A DNA stretch of 64,000 bases from Mastigamoeba balamuthi. Taxonomy: Eukaryota; Evosea; Mastigamoebida; Mastigamoebidae. Position 1 is the stretch's first letter, and every line of letters begins with the position of its first letter. The stretch is taken from NCBI GenBank assembly GCA_902651635.1, contig CACRSC010000136.1, forward strand, positions 86,109 through 150,108. The letters run 5' to 3'. Of this stretch, positions 44,001 to 52,127 are shown piece by piece. The translations under genes were made by a program, and so were the position numbers. The notes under the pieces were generated by a model, which saw only the letters and a list, made by a program, of their open reading frames with translations, ran no database searches and was not told the DNA's origin.

Positions 44001-44495
44001 GTGCTGCGCGCGGCGGCCGAGCGCGCGCTGGAGCTCTACCCCGCCAACCCGCTGGTCGCCGCGCTGCTGTGCGGGTCGTGCGCCGGCGGCTTCCGCGTGC
44101 GCGCGGCCCTCGACGCGGCGCTGGCGCGGCACGCGGGCGAGGCGACGCTGTGGCTCTGCGCCGCGCGCTGCGACGCGGCCTGCGCGGCCTCGGTGCTCGA
44201 GCGCGCGGTGGCGGGCCCCGGGGACGCGCGGCGCTGCGCGGCCGTGTGGCTGCAGCTCGTCGAGGCGCACCTGCAGCGGGGCGACGCGCGGCGGGCCAAG
44301 CAGGCGCTGCTGCGGGCGGTGCGCCACGTGCCCTGGTCCAAGCGCGTCTGGACCGCCGCCCTCAGGGACGCCCGCCTGCGCGAGGCCATGGCCCCGCAGG
44401 AGCTCCGCGACCTCGCGGCCCTCGCGGCCGAGAAGGAGGTCAGGCTGCGCGTGCCCCTGCTGCTGCCCGCGGGCCCCGGCGCCGACGCCCCCTGA
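41055..44495 (+). CDS. NRDE2: NRDE2-like nuclear RNA-regulation protein (HAT repeats), single exon
   Basis: Encodes 1146 residues without an intron. The N-terminal third is low complexity with a basic block (RKRRHRTDKKRRRAERTERS) that looks like a nuclear signal. Next comes the NRDE2-type motif RLWYFDGRGDENNVVFGCPY (the MTR4-interaction segment in animals). The rest is HAT/TPR-like helical repeats such as DADAWLAYAELQDRYAA, HPRDERLVLAYLGACAEAW and SWERRFAGPEAAWAAARDAL, interrupted by an acidic/poly-Pro loop near residues 575-600. In other eukaryotes NRDE2 restrains the exosome helicase MTR4 and supports nuclear RNA silencing and splicing. Very high GC keeps other frames open over the whole gene, but only this frame shows family features. 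Confidence 0.8.
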   Translation: MALFPSGALFAAGAAQAAPPAQPQGAQDPEWLRNRSCAAAAPGDAPDALAVALAAAAAPADAPGAQGPAEAPARDTDLGLSDVDRKRRHRTDKKRRRAERTERSEKERRIDLSRRAALLGASDPRLALPAPAAEPPSGTGEPAQPGPAQRLWYFDGRGDENNVVFGCPYGADVPLLPRVRRPRPCVALGAAVGWRRLASGELELVDLASPSARRQRRYWTSADAFAGPGALKARRPAAPRPLCADYEPLGDAEAIPEEPSPEEQLRERTRELSARTASHPEDADAWLAYAELQDRYAALAPRRAAAALLEKKLAVLQRALERHPRDERLVLAYLGACAEAWEPAKVRVLWERILACQGTAGTRAYPALTPRLCHEYLAFALGDFGAFSVGEARAAYARLMRVVAGAARGPAAAMSAGEAEELLVELFCEAAGVELSAGYAERALGLWQAAVEFNCFRPLAPMEPAALRREFLRFWDSEAPRVGEEGALGWVAWTESPAAARAPARTAEAPEPARQPLAPESGAGGWATAAGVVRVTQDVDDFLAQLQRDVAVAAEPHKRPRGEGDDENDENDSSDDDDDAVPPPPPPPEPPVPPPPPPPPAQTQSEAATAEEREVRRRAGEWAEEEQRLDERLWAPERAASSERGGDAERVVVAGDVEPFLIALESPRRRLDLALRFAEFLGAVPARSAPTRGPRHRWRALLLDDRTLPHLLEPLWAGGRSVAAAAPAGCGWEEEWEAAASGAWGGATPVRLPAAAAEVAAFTRRALAALARAFPGEAAPAEARVSWERRFAGPEAAWAAARDALAAARADLRLWNRHAQNELSARALPAAAARVYRTAMEAAARMGPAQRAHLPQLAYAYARLLAFGPPEAASPRAAARALASVVARVDAAGDAELAPMEALRARRAYEERAAAVRPESASAADAYACACGAFLELLTAGADAAAAAWERARGRFLAGTLEHERLCELELALLWRTAPAPRVLRAAAERALELYPANPLVAALLCGSCAGGFRVRAALDAALARHAGEATLWLCAARCDAACAASVLERAVAGPGDARRCAAVWLQLVEAHLQRGDARRAKQALLRAVRHVPWSKRVWTAALRDARLREAMAPQELRDLAALAAEKEVRLRVPLLLPAGPGADAP

Positions 44496-45639
44496 GGCCC
44501 CCGAGCCCCTGCGGCTGCCCTGCCAGAGATCAATTGCATTTGTTTGCCTTAGCATCCGCGTCAACTGTGTGCCTGGCCCACTTCAATTGCCGGTAACGCT
44601 GCAATCAACAGCTCCTCGAGCAGGCCTGCCAGCGCTGCGCCCTTCAGGCACGAGTGTTAGAGACGAGGGCACTCGGTCCGACCTCCGTGGTCCTCTACAC
44701 ACCGCGCGCAGTGCCGGTCCCTTGAGACACGAGTGGAGTCTGCGCCAAGGCAAGCGCGGCCCCGCTGCTGCCCCCGGGCATTACTGAGTGTTGTGCACCG
44801 CCGCCTTGTGGATTGCTGCTGGCGACTCCCACCCGTGGCATAACGACTGACTCGAGACAGGGTGCAAATAGGTGTGTATTGGGCATTGGATGTGTGGCGG
44901 TGGTGCCCAGCAGTGTTGCGGGAGAAGGGCAGGCAGGGGGCAGGGGCTGAGACTCCGTGGCACACCCAGCCGCTTCCAAACCTCGAATACGGAGTCGGTG
45001 AGGCCTGTGGCCTTTCCCGGGGTCGCGTCATTGGTTTGGTGGGGAACTTGGGTAGGCCACGCAATCTCTCGCCTCCTGTCACCTGTTCCCTGTGCTCCCC
45101 GTCCCCTGTAATGGTGCCGGCGTGTCACTGATTGCATTGGCAATACCGTGATGTGGTAGTGGTCCTTGGTGCTTGCACTTGGTGGTTGGCTCCATCGACG
45201 ACGACGGACATGAGGCGTGGGGCTGGACAGGTACGTCGTCGGGGGGTCTCGTGACGGACGCGGTCTTGCACGGCTGGGTGAGAAATGCACCTTTGAGTGT
45301 GTGATGTGGTGGCCATGTACGGCATGGCTTCTTCGAGTGTGTCGGTGTGTGATGCGGGAGTGTGTAGTGGACTGGACTTGCGTCGGGTGTGTGGTGGGTG
45401 TTCTTTGGCGATGGTGTGTGCTACGGGGGGCTCGTGTGTGTGTGGGTCCGTGGTCGCAAAGGCCGCCCTCGAAGAACGCCACCGAGGGCGGGGTCTTCAC
45501 GATGCCACGGCTCTTCGAGGTGGGCTGCTGCCCTGCGTGCTCTCCTCCTCCCCCCGCGTGTTGGCTGATCGGTGGCCGGTGCTGTGGATGCCGGGCAGCC
45601 CGTGTGGGAGCCCGAGACCAGCTGCGGGGGGCAACAACC
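44496..45639. other. Intergenic, GT-rich region, no gene supported
   Basis: About 1.1 kb. The stretch near 45290-45460 is rich in GTGTG. Long open frames exist on both strands but have biased, repetitive composition and no family features. Confidence 0.4.
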
Positions 45640-46662
45640 AGGCGACGTACGCCACTGCTGCCGTGCAGGGCTGCCGAGGGGGCCATGGAGGGCGTGTCCC
45701 TCTCTCGTAGCCACCCTCGGACGCCTGTCTGATGACCGCACCGTTGGCGGAGACAAGCTCTGCGTGGGCCTGGGCGCAGCAGCAATCGTGCTTGACGGCG
45801 TGTTTGACGGCCACGGGATGCGCCAAAGCTCCCCCGTTGGCCGTCTTCCGACACCGCTCGCCGGCGGGTGCCACACGGGCGCTGCTGTGGCCTGGTGCTG
45901 CGCGAACCACCTCTGCGACGCTGTCCGAGGGACGCAGGAGTTCTCTGCGGGGGAAGACGAGCCAGCTCCGAGCAGAGGTTTCCTGCCGATGGACGACGTG
46001 CTGCTCACTCCATCGGGCCTAAGGGCACGCACGCACGCACGCACCCACGGCCGCCCTGAGGGCTTCCCACACAGGACGCTGCGCGCAGGGCGATCACAGA
46101 GCTGGACAGAATGATGGGGGACGATGAAGGTGGCAGAGGACGAGGAGTTCCTGGCGCCAGACCACTGCGGGACCACCGCGTGCTGCTTGCTCCTCGTCGA
46201 CGGCGTCGTGCACATGGCCAACGCCGGAGACTCGCGCTACGTGCTGTGCCGCAGCGGCGAGGTGGTGCAGCTGTCGGACGGAAGAGCACAAGCCGCACGT
46301 CGTAGAGGATCATCGCCGCGGGGTGCGAGATCCTCAGCAACTACGTCGAGGGCCGCAAGGATATCAGCAGGACCATCGGCGGCATATCGCCCATGTCCAA
46401 GGAAGGCCTCGAGCGCGACCGCCAGCCTGTCATCGCAATGCCGCAGGTGCTCTCGCTGCGGCTCTCTGGCGACGACGAGTTCGCCGTGCTGTGCTCGGAC
46501 GGCATCACAGACTGCCTGGCCAACTGGGTGATCGTGTCGATTGCGCGCCCGGTCGTCAGGCAGGCGCCCGGGGATTCCGAGGCGCTGCGGCGAGGGTGCA
46601 TCGCCGAGCACCGACAGCATGTCGGTCGCCATCGTCTCGTTCCTCGCTCAGCCCCTCGCGCA
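45640..46662 (+). pseudogene. Decayed PP2C-type protein phosphatase
   Basis: Pieces of a PPM/PP2C Ser/Thr phosphatase appear in the right order but in shifting frames: YATAAVQGCRG then AMEGVSLSR (the QGxR-x-x-MED start), GVFDGHG (metal-binding DGHG), CGTTACCLLLVDG, VHMANAGDSRYVLCRSGEV, EEHKPHVVE, GCEILSNYVEGRKDISRTIG, FAVLCSDGITDCLANWV (metal-binding CDG), and SMSVAIVSFL (the DNMS-type end). Frame changes fall near 45680, 46280, 46305 and 46590. No introns of plausible size fit, so the gene looks broken; sequence errors in a GC-rich tract are the alternative. Several metal-site residues remain, so decay would be recent. Confidence 0.65.
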
Positions 46663-46976
46663 ACGTGACCACCGCAGGCATCTGGGGCACCACTCTGCGC
46701 AAGAGAGCAGTGTTCTTGTTGTCGTCGCTCTGCTTGTGCTTGTGGTGGTGCTTGTGCTTGCGCTTCTTCCCCTGAGGGATATCTGGTACTATTTTGCAGT
46801 GACTTGTGAGTTGCTCGCAGAGCTTCATCATGAAGGAAGGTTCAGTGTGATGGCAATATCTGAGGGAAGGCGGTTGGGAGTGCTAATGTCAGGCACGACT
46901 CTTTTGAGTTTGTTGCAGTGCTGTCTCCCGCGTGGAAAACCGCCGGGGTGGCAGAGCCAAGATAGCCCGCAGTATC

Positions 46977-48388
46977 TCAAATGACCCCGCAGGAGTTTAT
47001 TTGAGGTATTGGGGAGTGAGGAACAGTGTTGTGACTGATCTGACGTGCGTGAGCGAGGCTTTGGAGGTCTGGGCCTTCGGGGGAGAAGGCGAAGGGCGGG
47101 GCGGTGGCGGAAAACGTCACGCCGAAGACGTGGCCGATTTCTTCCACAAACAAAGACAAATGGTCGGTTGTGCCGCCCACCGCCGCACGACTTGGTCTCC
47201 TCACTTCTGGTGAGGGGACCGTAGATAACATAGTCCTCCCACATGTGGTTCGTCAGGTAGTGAACCGCCGGGTTCATGTTGAACCGCATCGCGGCCCAGA
47301 AGCCCAGCAGCGTCTCGCGCGCCACGAGGTATTTTGTGCGAGCCCCCTCGTGCAGCTCCGTCCACGATGCGAACTCCCAAAACCACCTCACGGAATTGAA
47401 AACTAATTCAATTCCATCCGTCCAGGTCACGTTGAGCCCGCCGCCGAGAGCTAGGGGCAGCGTCATCGACGGCGCTTCGGGGTACGTGTTCTTCACCCAC
47501 TCCACTAGCTTCTTGTCCACTCCCTTGGCGAAGAACCTCTTTGTCTGAGTTTTGTTTCGCCGTCAGCGCCCCTTTTGGAGCCCTCTCCAGCTTCAAATTC
47601 GATGGGCGGGAAGTGTGTACCTGACTTACCGCCGTTATGGTCAGCGATATCTGACGCCCCCACTCGTCTATCCCACACTCCTCCATGCGCAGGGCGAAGG
47701 CAGTGCGCACCGAGACGACGTGACTCGTCAGTGCAGCGAGCCGATCTTCAAGCTCGTGTACGAGGTAGTTGAGCGTGCGCGTCAGCTGGTGCCGTGGCGC
47801 ATACACGACCTCCGAGGGCTGCACGGCCCACAGCCGCGGGTGCGTCCATGTGTCCGGATCCCGGCTCCACTCCTTTTGAGCACACTCTAACCACTTTCCC
47901 ACCTTGTGTTCGGTGGAAAAGGGACAGACAACGCAGAGTCTCTGCCCTGGTGCCGTGCAGACCGCCGATACGTTGTTGTTCGTCACCGCGCTAATCGAGA
48001 GCCAGTCGCCGATCACCGGAACAGAAACCGGATAACGCCTGCCTTGCACTTCCACCCCCTGAATTCAAAACAAATAGAAAAGTGGTGTTAACAAGAAGCT
48101 CCATAGAAGTTATACATCTGGATGAAGGGTTGGGCACACCTGTGCGCGGAAGCGTTGAAGCCACTGAGTAAGGCCCAGGCTGTTCTCGATGAGATCGAGT
48201 GCAGAAAATCTCTCTTTTCCCTCCCATTTTGAAACCGCCAGTGCCCACACGTGTGCTGGGCTGTGCGGAAAGAGAACATCACGTGGGCCAATGCCAATCA
48301 GCTCGTTCTTCCCGTGCACGTTGCGACCATCAAGCGAGACAACAAAGAGCAAACGGTACGTGCCCGGGATTATCCGCCAGAGTGACAT
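46977..48388 (-). CDS. Hypothetical four-exon protein of about 393 residues
   Basis: Exons 48140-48388, 47630-48058, 47205-47544 and 46977-47140 join in consistent phases with GT-AG introns of 81, 85 and 64 nt. The start is MSLWRIIPGTYRLLFVVSLD. Notable strings are ELIGIGPRDVLFPHSPAHVW, VPVIGDWLSISAVTNNNVSA, LNYLVHELEDRLAALTSHVV, WTDGIELVFNSVRWFWEF and RFNMNPAVHYLTNHMWEDYV. The sequence is rich in Trp and lacks signal peptide or membrane helices. Composition is less GC-rich than most genes here. No family was recognised, but the coherent exon structure supports a real gene. Confidence 0.65.
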
Positions 48389-48732
48389 TTTACGTACCGG
48401 GAGATCATTCTGGATATGTAGTTTTCGATATCGATGGCTGCAGCTGTGAGACCAGCAGGCCCCGGGATTGCGTGAACACCAGCCCATGATGCCGCACCAT
48501 TTAAGGCACTGTACAGACTCTTGGCACTCACAGAAATGCCATCAGAACATACTCCCGCCAGGAAGTTGCTGCTTGATACTCCGGCAGTAATAAACCGGTA
48601 GACCAGCTGGAGAACCTTGTCCTTGGTGAGTTTGGGCCTGTCTACAATCTTGAGGATCACCTCGCTGTGGGTTTTATCTGTCTCCTGCTGCTGAACAGCA
48701 TGACCTGGAGGATCAGGAGAGCAGATGGACAT
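48370..48732 (-). CDS. Small hypothetical ORF upstream of and overlapping the four-exon gene
   Basis: ATG at 48732 (MSICSPDPPGHAVQ), then a balanced-composition frame with VDRPKLTKDKVLQLVYRFIT and SAKSLYSALNGAASWAG, ending at 48370, 19 bases inside the next gene in another frame. It could be an upstream exon: a GT donor follows ISRMISR. No family recognised. Confidence 0.3.
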   Translation of the reverse strand: MSICSPDPPGHAVQQQETDKTHSEVILKIVDRPKLTKDKVLQLVYRFITAGVSSSNFLAGVCSDGISVSAKSLYSALNGAASWAGVHAIPGPAGLTAAAIDIENYISRMISRYVKCHSGG

Positions 48733-49029
48733 TTGGCAGTGGGTCTGCCAAGTCACTTTTATGAAAAAATAGATGCTGCTCACTGCATTTTCCTTTTTAG
48801 GATAGTCTTCACATGCAAGACCATTCCCTTTCCAACACGTGGAACCAATAAGAATGCGAGTTGACTGAAGAAAACAGAGAATTTTCGAGTGAAAAAACAA
48901 TGCAGTTTTCCTCAGTGAAGAGAAAAACCGAACTTTTTCTTCAGTTATTTTGGCACCAGAGTCAGCATTAATTGCAAAGCACAACAGTGTATACACCACT
49001 CAGTCGAAAGCCCAACCATCTCCTTCAAA

Positions 49030-49302
49030 ATGGAGACCCCTGGTGAAGCCTCCTGTGATGATCGGAGTCCCACAGATTCTGCTCCCAGAATTTCCTCCAG
49101 ATCCACGTCCGTGCAGACATCATCATCAGCACCTGCAGAACCACTTCAGTTGCAGGCAGTGCCCACAAAGAGGCCTGCAGAGGGACTCGTTGACCTGCCA
49201 TCACAAAGCGAGCCAAGGGCCAGAACAAGGATGATCCTGAGGGCAATTCCCTCAAGTGTGAGCCAGAGATCGAGTCCGCCCATGAGCCTGCAGCAAAAGT
49301 GA
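49030..49302 (+). CDS. Small Ser/Pro-rich hypothetical ORF
   Basis: 90 codons from ATG 49030 (METPGEASCDDRSPTDSAPR) to MSLQQK. It is rich in Ser, Pro and Arg and likely disordered. A possible GTGAGC donor overlaps its end, so it might be a first exon of the following frame. It lies in the AT-richer island. Confidence 0.3.
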   Translation: METPGEASCDDRSPTDSAPRISSRSTSVQTSSSAPAEPLQLQAVPTKRPAEGLVDLPSQSEPRARTRMILRAIPSSVSQRSSPPMSLQQK

Positions 49303-49433
49303 GCCAGATCTGCAAGAGCTGTATGACAGCCCTCTGCTCTTCTTCTTCTTCCCCTTCTTCCCTTTAGATACAGTGTCACAACATTTAAAACTCAATTTTG
49401 TGATTATTAGCTTGTACACTGAAGCCAAAAAAG

Positions 49434-49748
49434 GTGCGGGATGCCGATGGAAAAATCACCGGAAGAGCAACACCGGCAAGGTCAGAGGAGCCACCGTGGC
49501 ATAGTGACGAGGTGCAGGTCCTTAACACAGGTGGCAAGTGGCAGGTCACCATCAACAGGGCCGACTGGCTTGGAAGTGACCAGCACCACGAGTACTACTC
49601 CAGGGTGTTTGTGTCCGTGAAAACACCAACAGCAGAGGCAGCAGTGGCGGTGGCGGCAGCACTCGCCTCCACCAGTGCGATAGATCATCGTCAGTGGCCA
49701 TGGGCTCCAAGCCGTGCAGGGTTCTGGGTCCACACATTCACAGTATGA
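49434..49748 (+). CDS. Hypothetical exon or ORF without ATG
   Basis: The open frame DADGKITGRATPARSEEPPW continues with EVQVLNTGGKWQVTINRADW and HHEYYSRVFVSVKTP, an alternating strand pattern, and ends with HTFTV. It has no in-frame ATG, so it is probably an internal or last exon preceded by the CTTTAG or TTAG acceptors near 49370-49410. Confidence 0.3.
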   Translation: MRDADGKITGRATPARSEEPPWHSDEVQVLNTGGKWQVTINRADWLGSDQHHEYYSRVFVSVKTPTAEAAVAVAAALASTSAIDHRQWPWAPSRAGFWVHTFTV

Positions 49749-49807
49749 TGCCACAGCAACCATGTTCTCATCATCATGGCCCTGCTTAAGAGAAAGGACG
49801 GACCAAC

Positions 49808-50671
49808 ATGAACATTTGCTACACAGTGTGGGTGAGGGGGAACACACCAGCGGAGCTAACAAGCCTCCCAAACAACAATACTGAGTCAGCAAGGTTCACC
49901 GCCTTGGACCAGCCAAACAAGATTGCCCTGATCTACATGATGGGTCACACGAGCAGTATCAGTGACCCACTGTACCACAATGCTGAGGAGTGGCTGTCGT
50001 GCCACGTAACTGTGTCAAAAACCACGAGGTCACGTGGCAACCGAATGGAAGATCAGCTGGATTTGGCCAGGCCACCGCCGCCTGACCAGCAGCCACAGTT
50101 GTTCGGATTGGCAGCAGGGGCGGTGGCAGCAGCAGCAGGAGAAGCAGGTTCGCTCATTCCACACCCTGGACAAAACACAACAGGTGGCGTTCGTGACATT
50201 CTGCAACTGTCAGTGACGGGAAGGTCAATAGGCAGAGCAGGCAGAGGAATACTGGTTTGGGGCGACCAGTTTAGCTTCACCCTGCTGTCCCAGAATGCCA
50301 CTGTGCTGTCCATGCTGACAAACTCGTTGAAGCAGATGTACAACTCCATTGACAAGTTGGTTGGCTCCGTGGCTGAGAGCTGCAGGCTCGGGGCCGAGGC
50401 TGTGAAGGTGAGCTCAGCAGCAGTGGCGACGGCCGCCTCTGCCACCAAGAGCGCCACAGATGCTGCCAATGCAGCCATCACCCTCAGCCACACACATGCA
50501 GAGGACAGCATGGCACAGCAAAAGGGGTTCACGGACATGCTGAAGAAGTTGTTCAAGGGCTTCATGTCGTCCCTGGAGAAGCAGATCGAGTCACTCAGCA
50601 AGGAGCAGGACACTGTGTCTACGTACTTCCAGCACTTGAGCAATATTGTCAGCAAGTTCATGCCTAAGTGA
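49808..50671 (+). CDS. Hypothetical 287-residue protein with C-terminal coiled coil
   Basis: Intronless frame starting MNICYTVWVRGNTPAELTSL. The N-terminal half has a beta-like composition (NKIALIYMMGHTSSIS, WLSCHVTVSKTTRSRG). A Pro/Gly/Ala linker is followed by an Ala/Ser/Lys-rich helical half (VAESCRLGAEAVKVSSAAVA, FTDMLKKLFKGFMSSLEKQI, LSKEQDTVSTYFQHLSNIV) suited to a trimeric or dimeric coiled coil. The stop is followed about 110 bp later by AATAAA-type signals. No family was recognised. Together with its co-oriented neighbours it could be part of an unknown element. Confidence 0.5.
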   Translation: MNICYTVWVRGNTPAELTSLPNNNTESARFTALDQPNKIALIYMMGHTSSISDPLYHNAEEWLSCHVTVSKTTRSRGNRMEDQLDLARPPPPDQQPQLFGLAAGAVAAAAGEAGSLIPHPGQNTTGGVRDILQLSVTGRSIGRAGRGILVWGDQFSFTLLSQNATVLSMLTNSLKQMYNSIDKLVGSVAESCRLGAEAVKVSSAAVATAASATKSATDAANAAITLSHTHAEDSMAQQKGFTDMLKKLFKGFMSSLEKQIESLSKEQDTVSTYFQHLSNIVSKFMPK

Positions 50672-50939
50672 GGGCGTGACGACCTCACTGTCTCTGCATC
50701 ACGCCGCTCTGCTGTGCTCATGCCCGCCACCCTTCAGTGCTTCACCCTCTGCGGTTCAGCACCACCACACCTCTGTGCAAAATAAAAGGAATAAACCAAC
50801 AAACCCAGCCCAAAACATCACTCCCAGCAAAAATCTGATGTATCAGGCGGTTGAACAGCACTGCGTTATACCGACACTGTGCCTTTCAGCCCTCCCTTCG
50901 CCACCCAGCCCGTTCATTTACCCCACCCCAGCCACCTAT

Positions 50940-51481
50940 GGCCGAGCCCAACGAGATTCCCTGGACTGTGCAGCTTCCCAAGGGATTGTTGCACAGTTGG
51001 CTCACACATCGCGAAACCGTGGACGCGTTAATTCGTGGGTCACTGGAAGAAATTCGGCGCACCCTTCTCCTGGTCCCGTGCCAGGTGCTTCACGACTTAT
51101 GCCAGGCTCGTGGTCTCCAGCCACCACGCACAAAGGCAGGAATCGTGTGGGCCCTTCTAGAGGACCCTGATGACTGGGCTATGGACTTCGCACAAGCAGT
51201 TTTCGCCCTCACAGAATTCATACACAACCTCGCACCGGAGCAGGCTGCAAGGTGAGAGTTATGATAACATCACTATGGACAGCAGAGGGAGCACCAACAA
51301 CAGGACCAAGGATGATGGGACCAAGGACGACAGTACCGAGGACAACAGGACTGAGGACGACGGGGCCGAGGACGATGGGACAGAGGACGAAGGACCCAAT
51401 GATGACAAGGACTGGGGGCAGGACACCCAGCACACTGAGAAGGACCGCAGGACAAGCCGCCTCGGGAGGGCACCCCCCTGA
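50940..51481 (+). CDS. SAP-like protein with acidic repeat tail, paralogue-like to the 29-kb ORF
   Basis: ATG 50940 (MAEPNEIPWTVQLPKGLLHS). A helix-rich core contains QVLHDLCQARGLQPPRTKAG, matching the SAP pattern (LKxLLKxRGLPxSGTKxxL). The first frame stops at 51255, but GCAAG/GTGAGA followed by GGACAGCAG at about 51287 would remove 34 nt and continue into an acidic repeat (TKDDGTKDDSTED, RTEDDGAEDDGTEDEG) ending GRAPP at 51481. That gives SAP core plus acidic tail, the same plan as the ORF at 28986-29423. An intron this small, or an indel, needs transcript proof. Confidence 0.45.
51297..51400. repeat. Degenerate 12-15 bp tandem repeats (GAGGACGACGGGRCC type)
   Basis: About seven units of ACNGAGGACGANGGGRCN encode the acidic T-E-D-D-G pattern. 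Confidence 0.6.
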
Positions 51482-51624
51482 GCCAGACTCAGATGGGGAG
51501 CGCCCCCTGAAGCGACCAGTGGCAGGGCGAGTGGAGATCTGCCTGAAGTTTTCGGAGACTTATCTTCACTGAATGGAGAAACTCTCTTCAAAAACAACCG
51601 GAGATATAGCTCGTTGGTCAGTCA

Positions 51625-51752
51625 GATACCGCAGTATATTGCAAATGAAATGATTGTACTGCTGGTGAGAGCAAGAACGTGTTTGAGATGTGTGCAGTGA
51701 GGTGCCATGACAGACAGACACAGAACGATGGACTGGAGGCTCATGAAGAGAT
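51625..51752 (+). pseudogene. Decayed copy of the UBR-type zinc finger segment
   Basis: This stretch aligns by eye with 55010-55150 inside the ankyrin/UBR gene: GATACCGCAGT, then GTGAGAGCA, GAGATGTGTGCAGTGAGGTGCCATG, and GGACTGGAGGCTCATGAAGAG against GGACTGGAGGTTCATGAAGAG. Its translated frame keeps CAVRCHDRQ and DWRLMK but lacks the upstream cysteines. It lies immediately 5' of the intact gene and looks like the 3' end of a deleted paralogue. Confidence 0.6.
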
Positions 51753-52127
51753 ATTTCATTTCTCAGATCAGGTCAATAGTGCTCTTTTCTTTCAGTGTGT
51801 GTGCTCGTGCAGTGGTGAGGTCCTTCTGCTTCTGTTTACGATTGAGAAAAACAGAAGAAACGGTAGTAAGACTCCTCTGGCTTAATACATCAGGACGTAT
51901 GTGCATCACCGGCTGTATGTATTGCTGCTCGCACCACATACATGTCGGGGTTCCTTCCAGTAAATCCCTCGGCTGAAGCCGAAGAGCGTCTCACAGACCC
52001 GCACAGACAAGGTGCAGTTCAAGTTCGCAGATAATCAACATTTGTTGGGGCGATACAACGGCCGCTGGGCCTCCACATTACGCAGACACCGAAAAGCAGC
52101 CCCACCAACCAACACGCACATCGTAAG

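Noticed and set aside
40920-44564. 1214-codon minus-strand frame opposite NRDE2
   Set aside because: Antisense shadow caused by extreme GC; Arg/Gly/Ala-rich, whereas the plus frame shows NRDE2 motifs and HAT repeats.
44781-45854. 357-codon minus-strand frame
   Set aside because: Rich in His/Pro/Arg/Thr with CAC-type repetition; part overlaps the PP2C remnant on the other strand; no domain seen.
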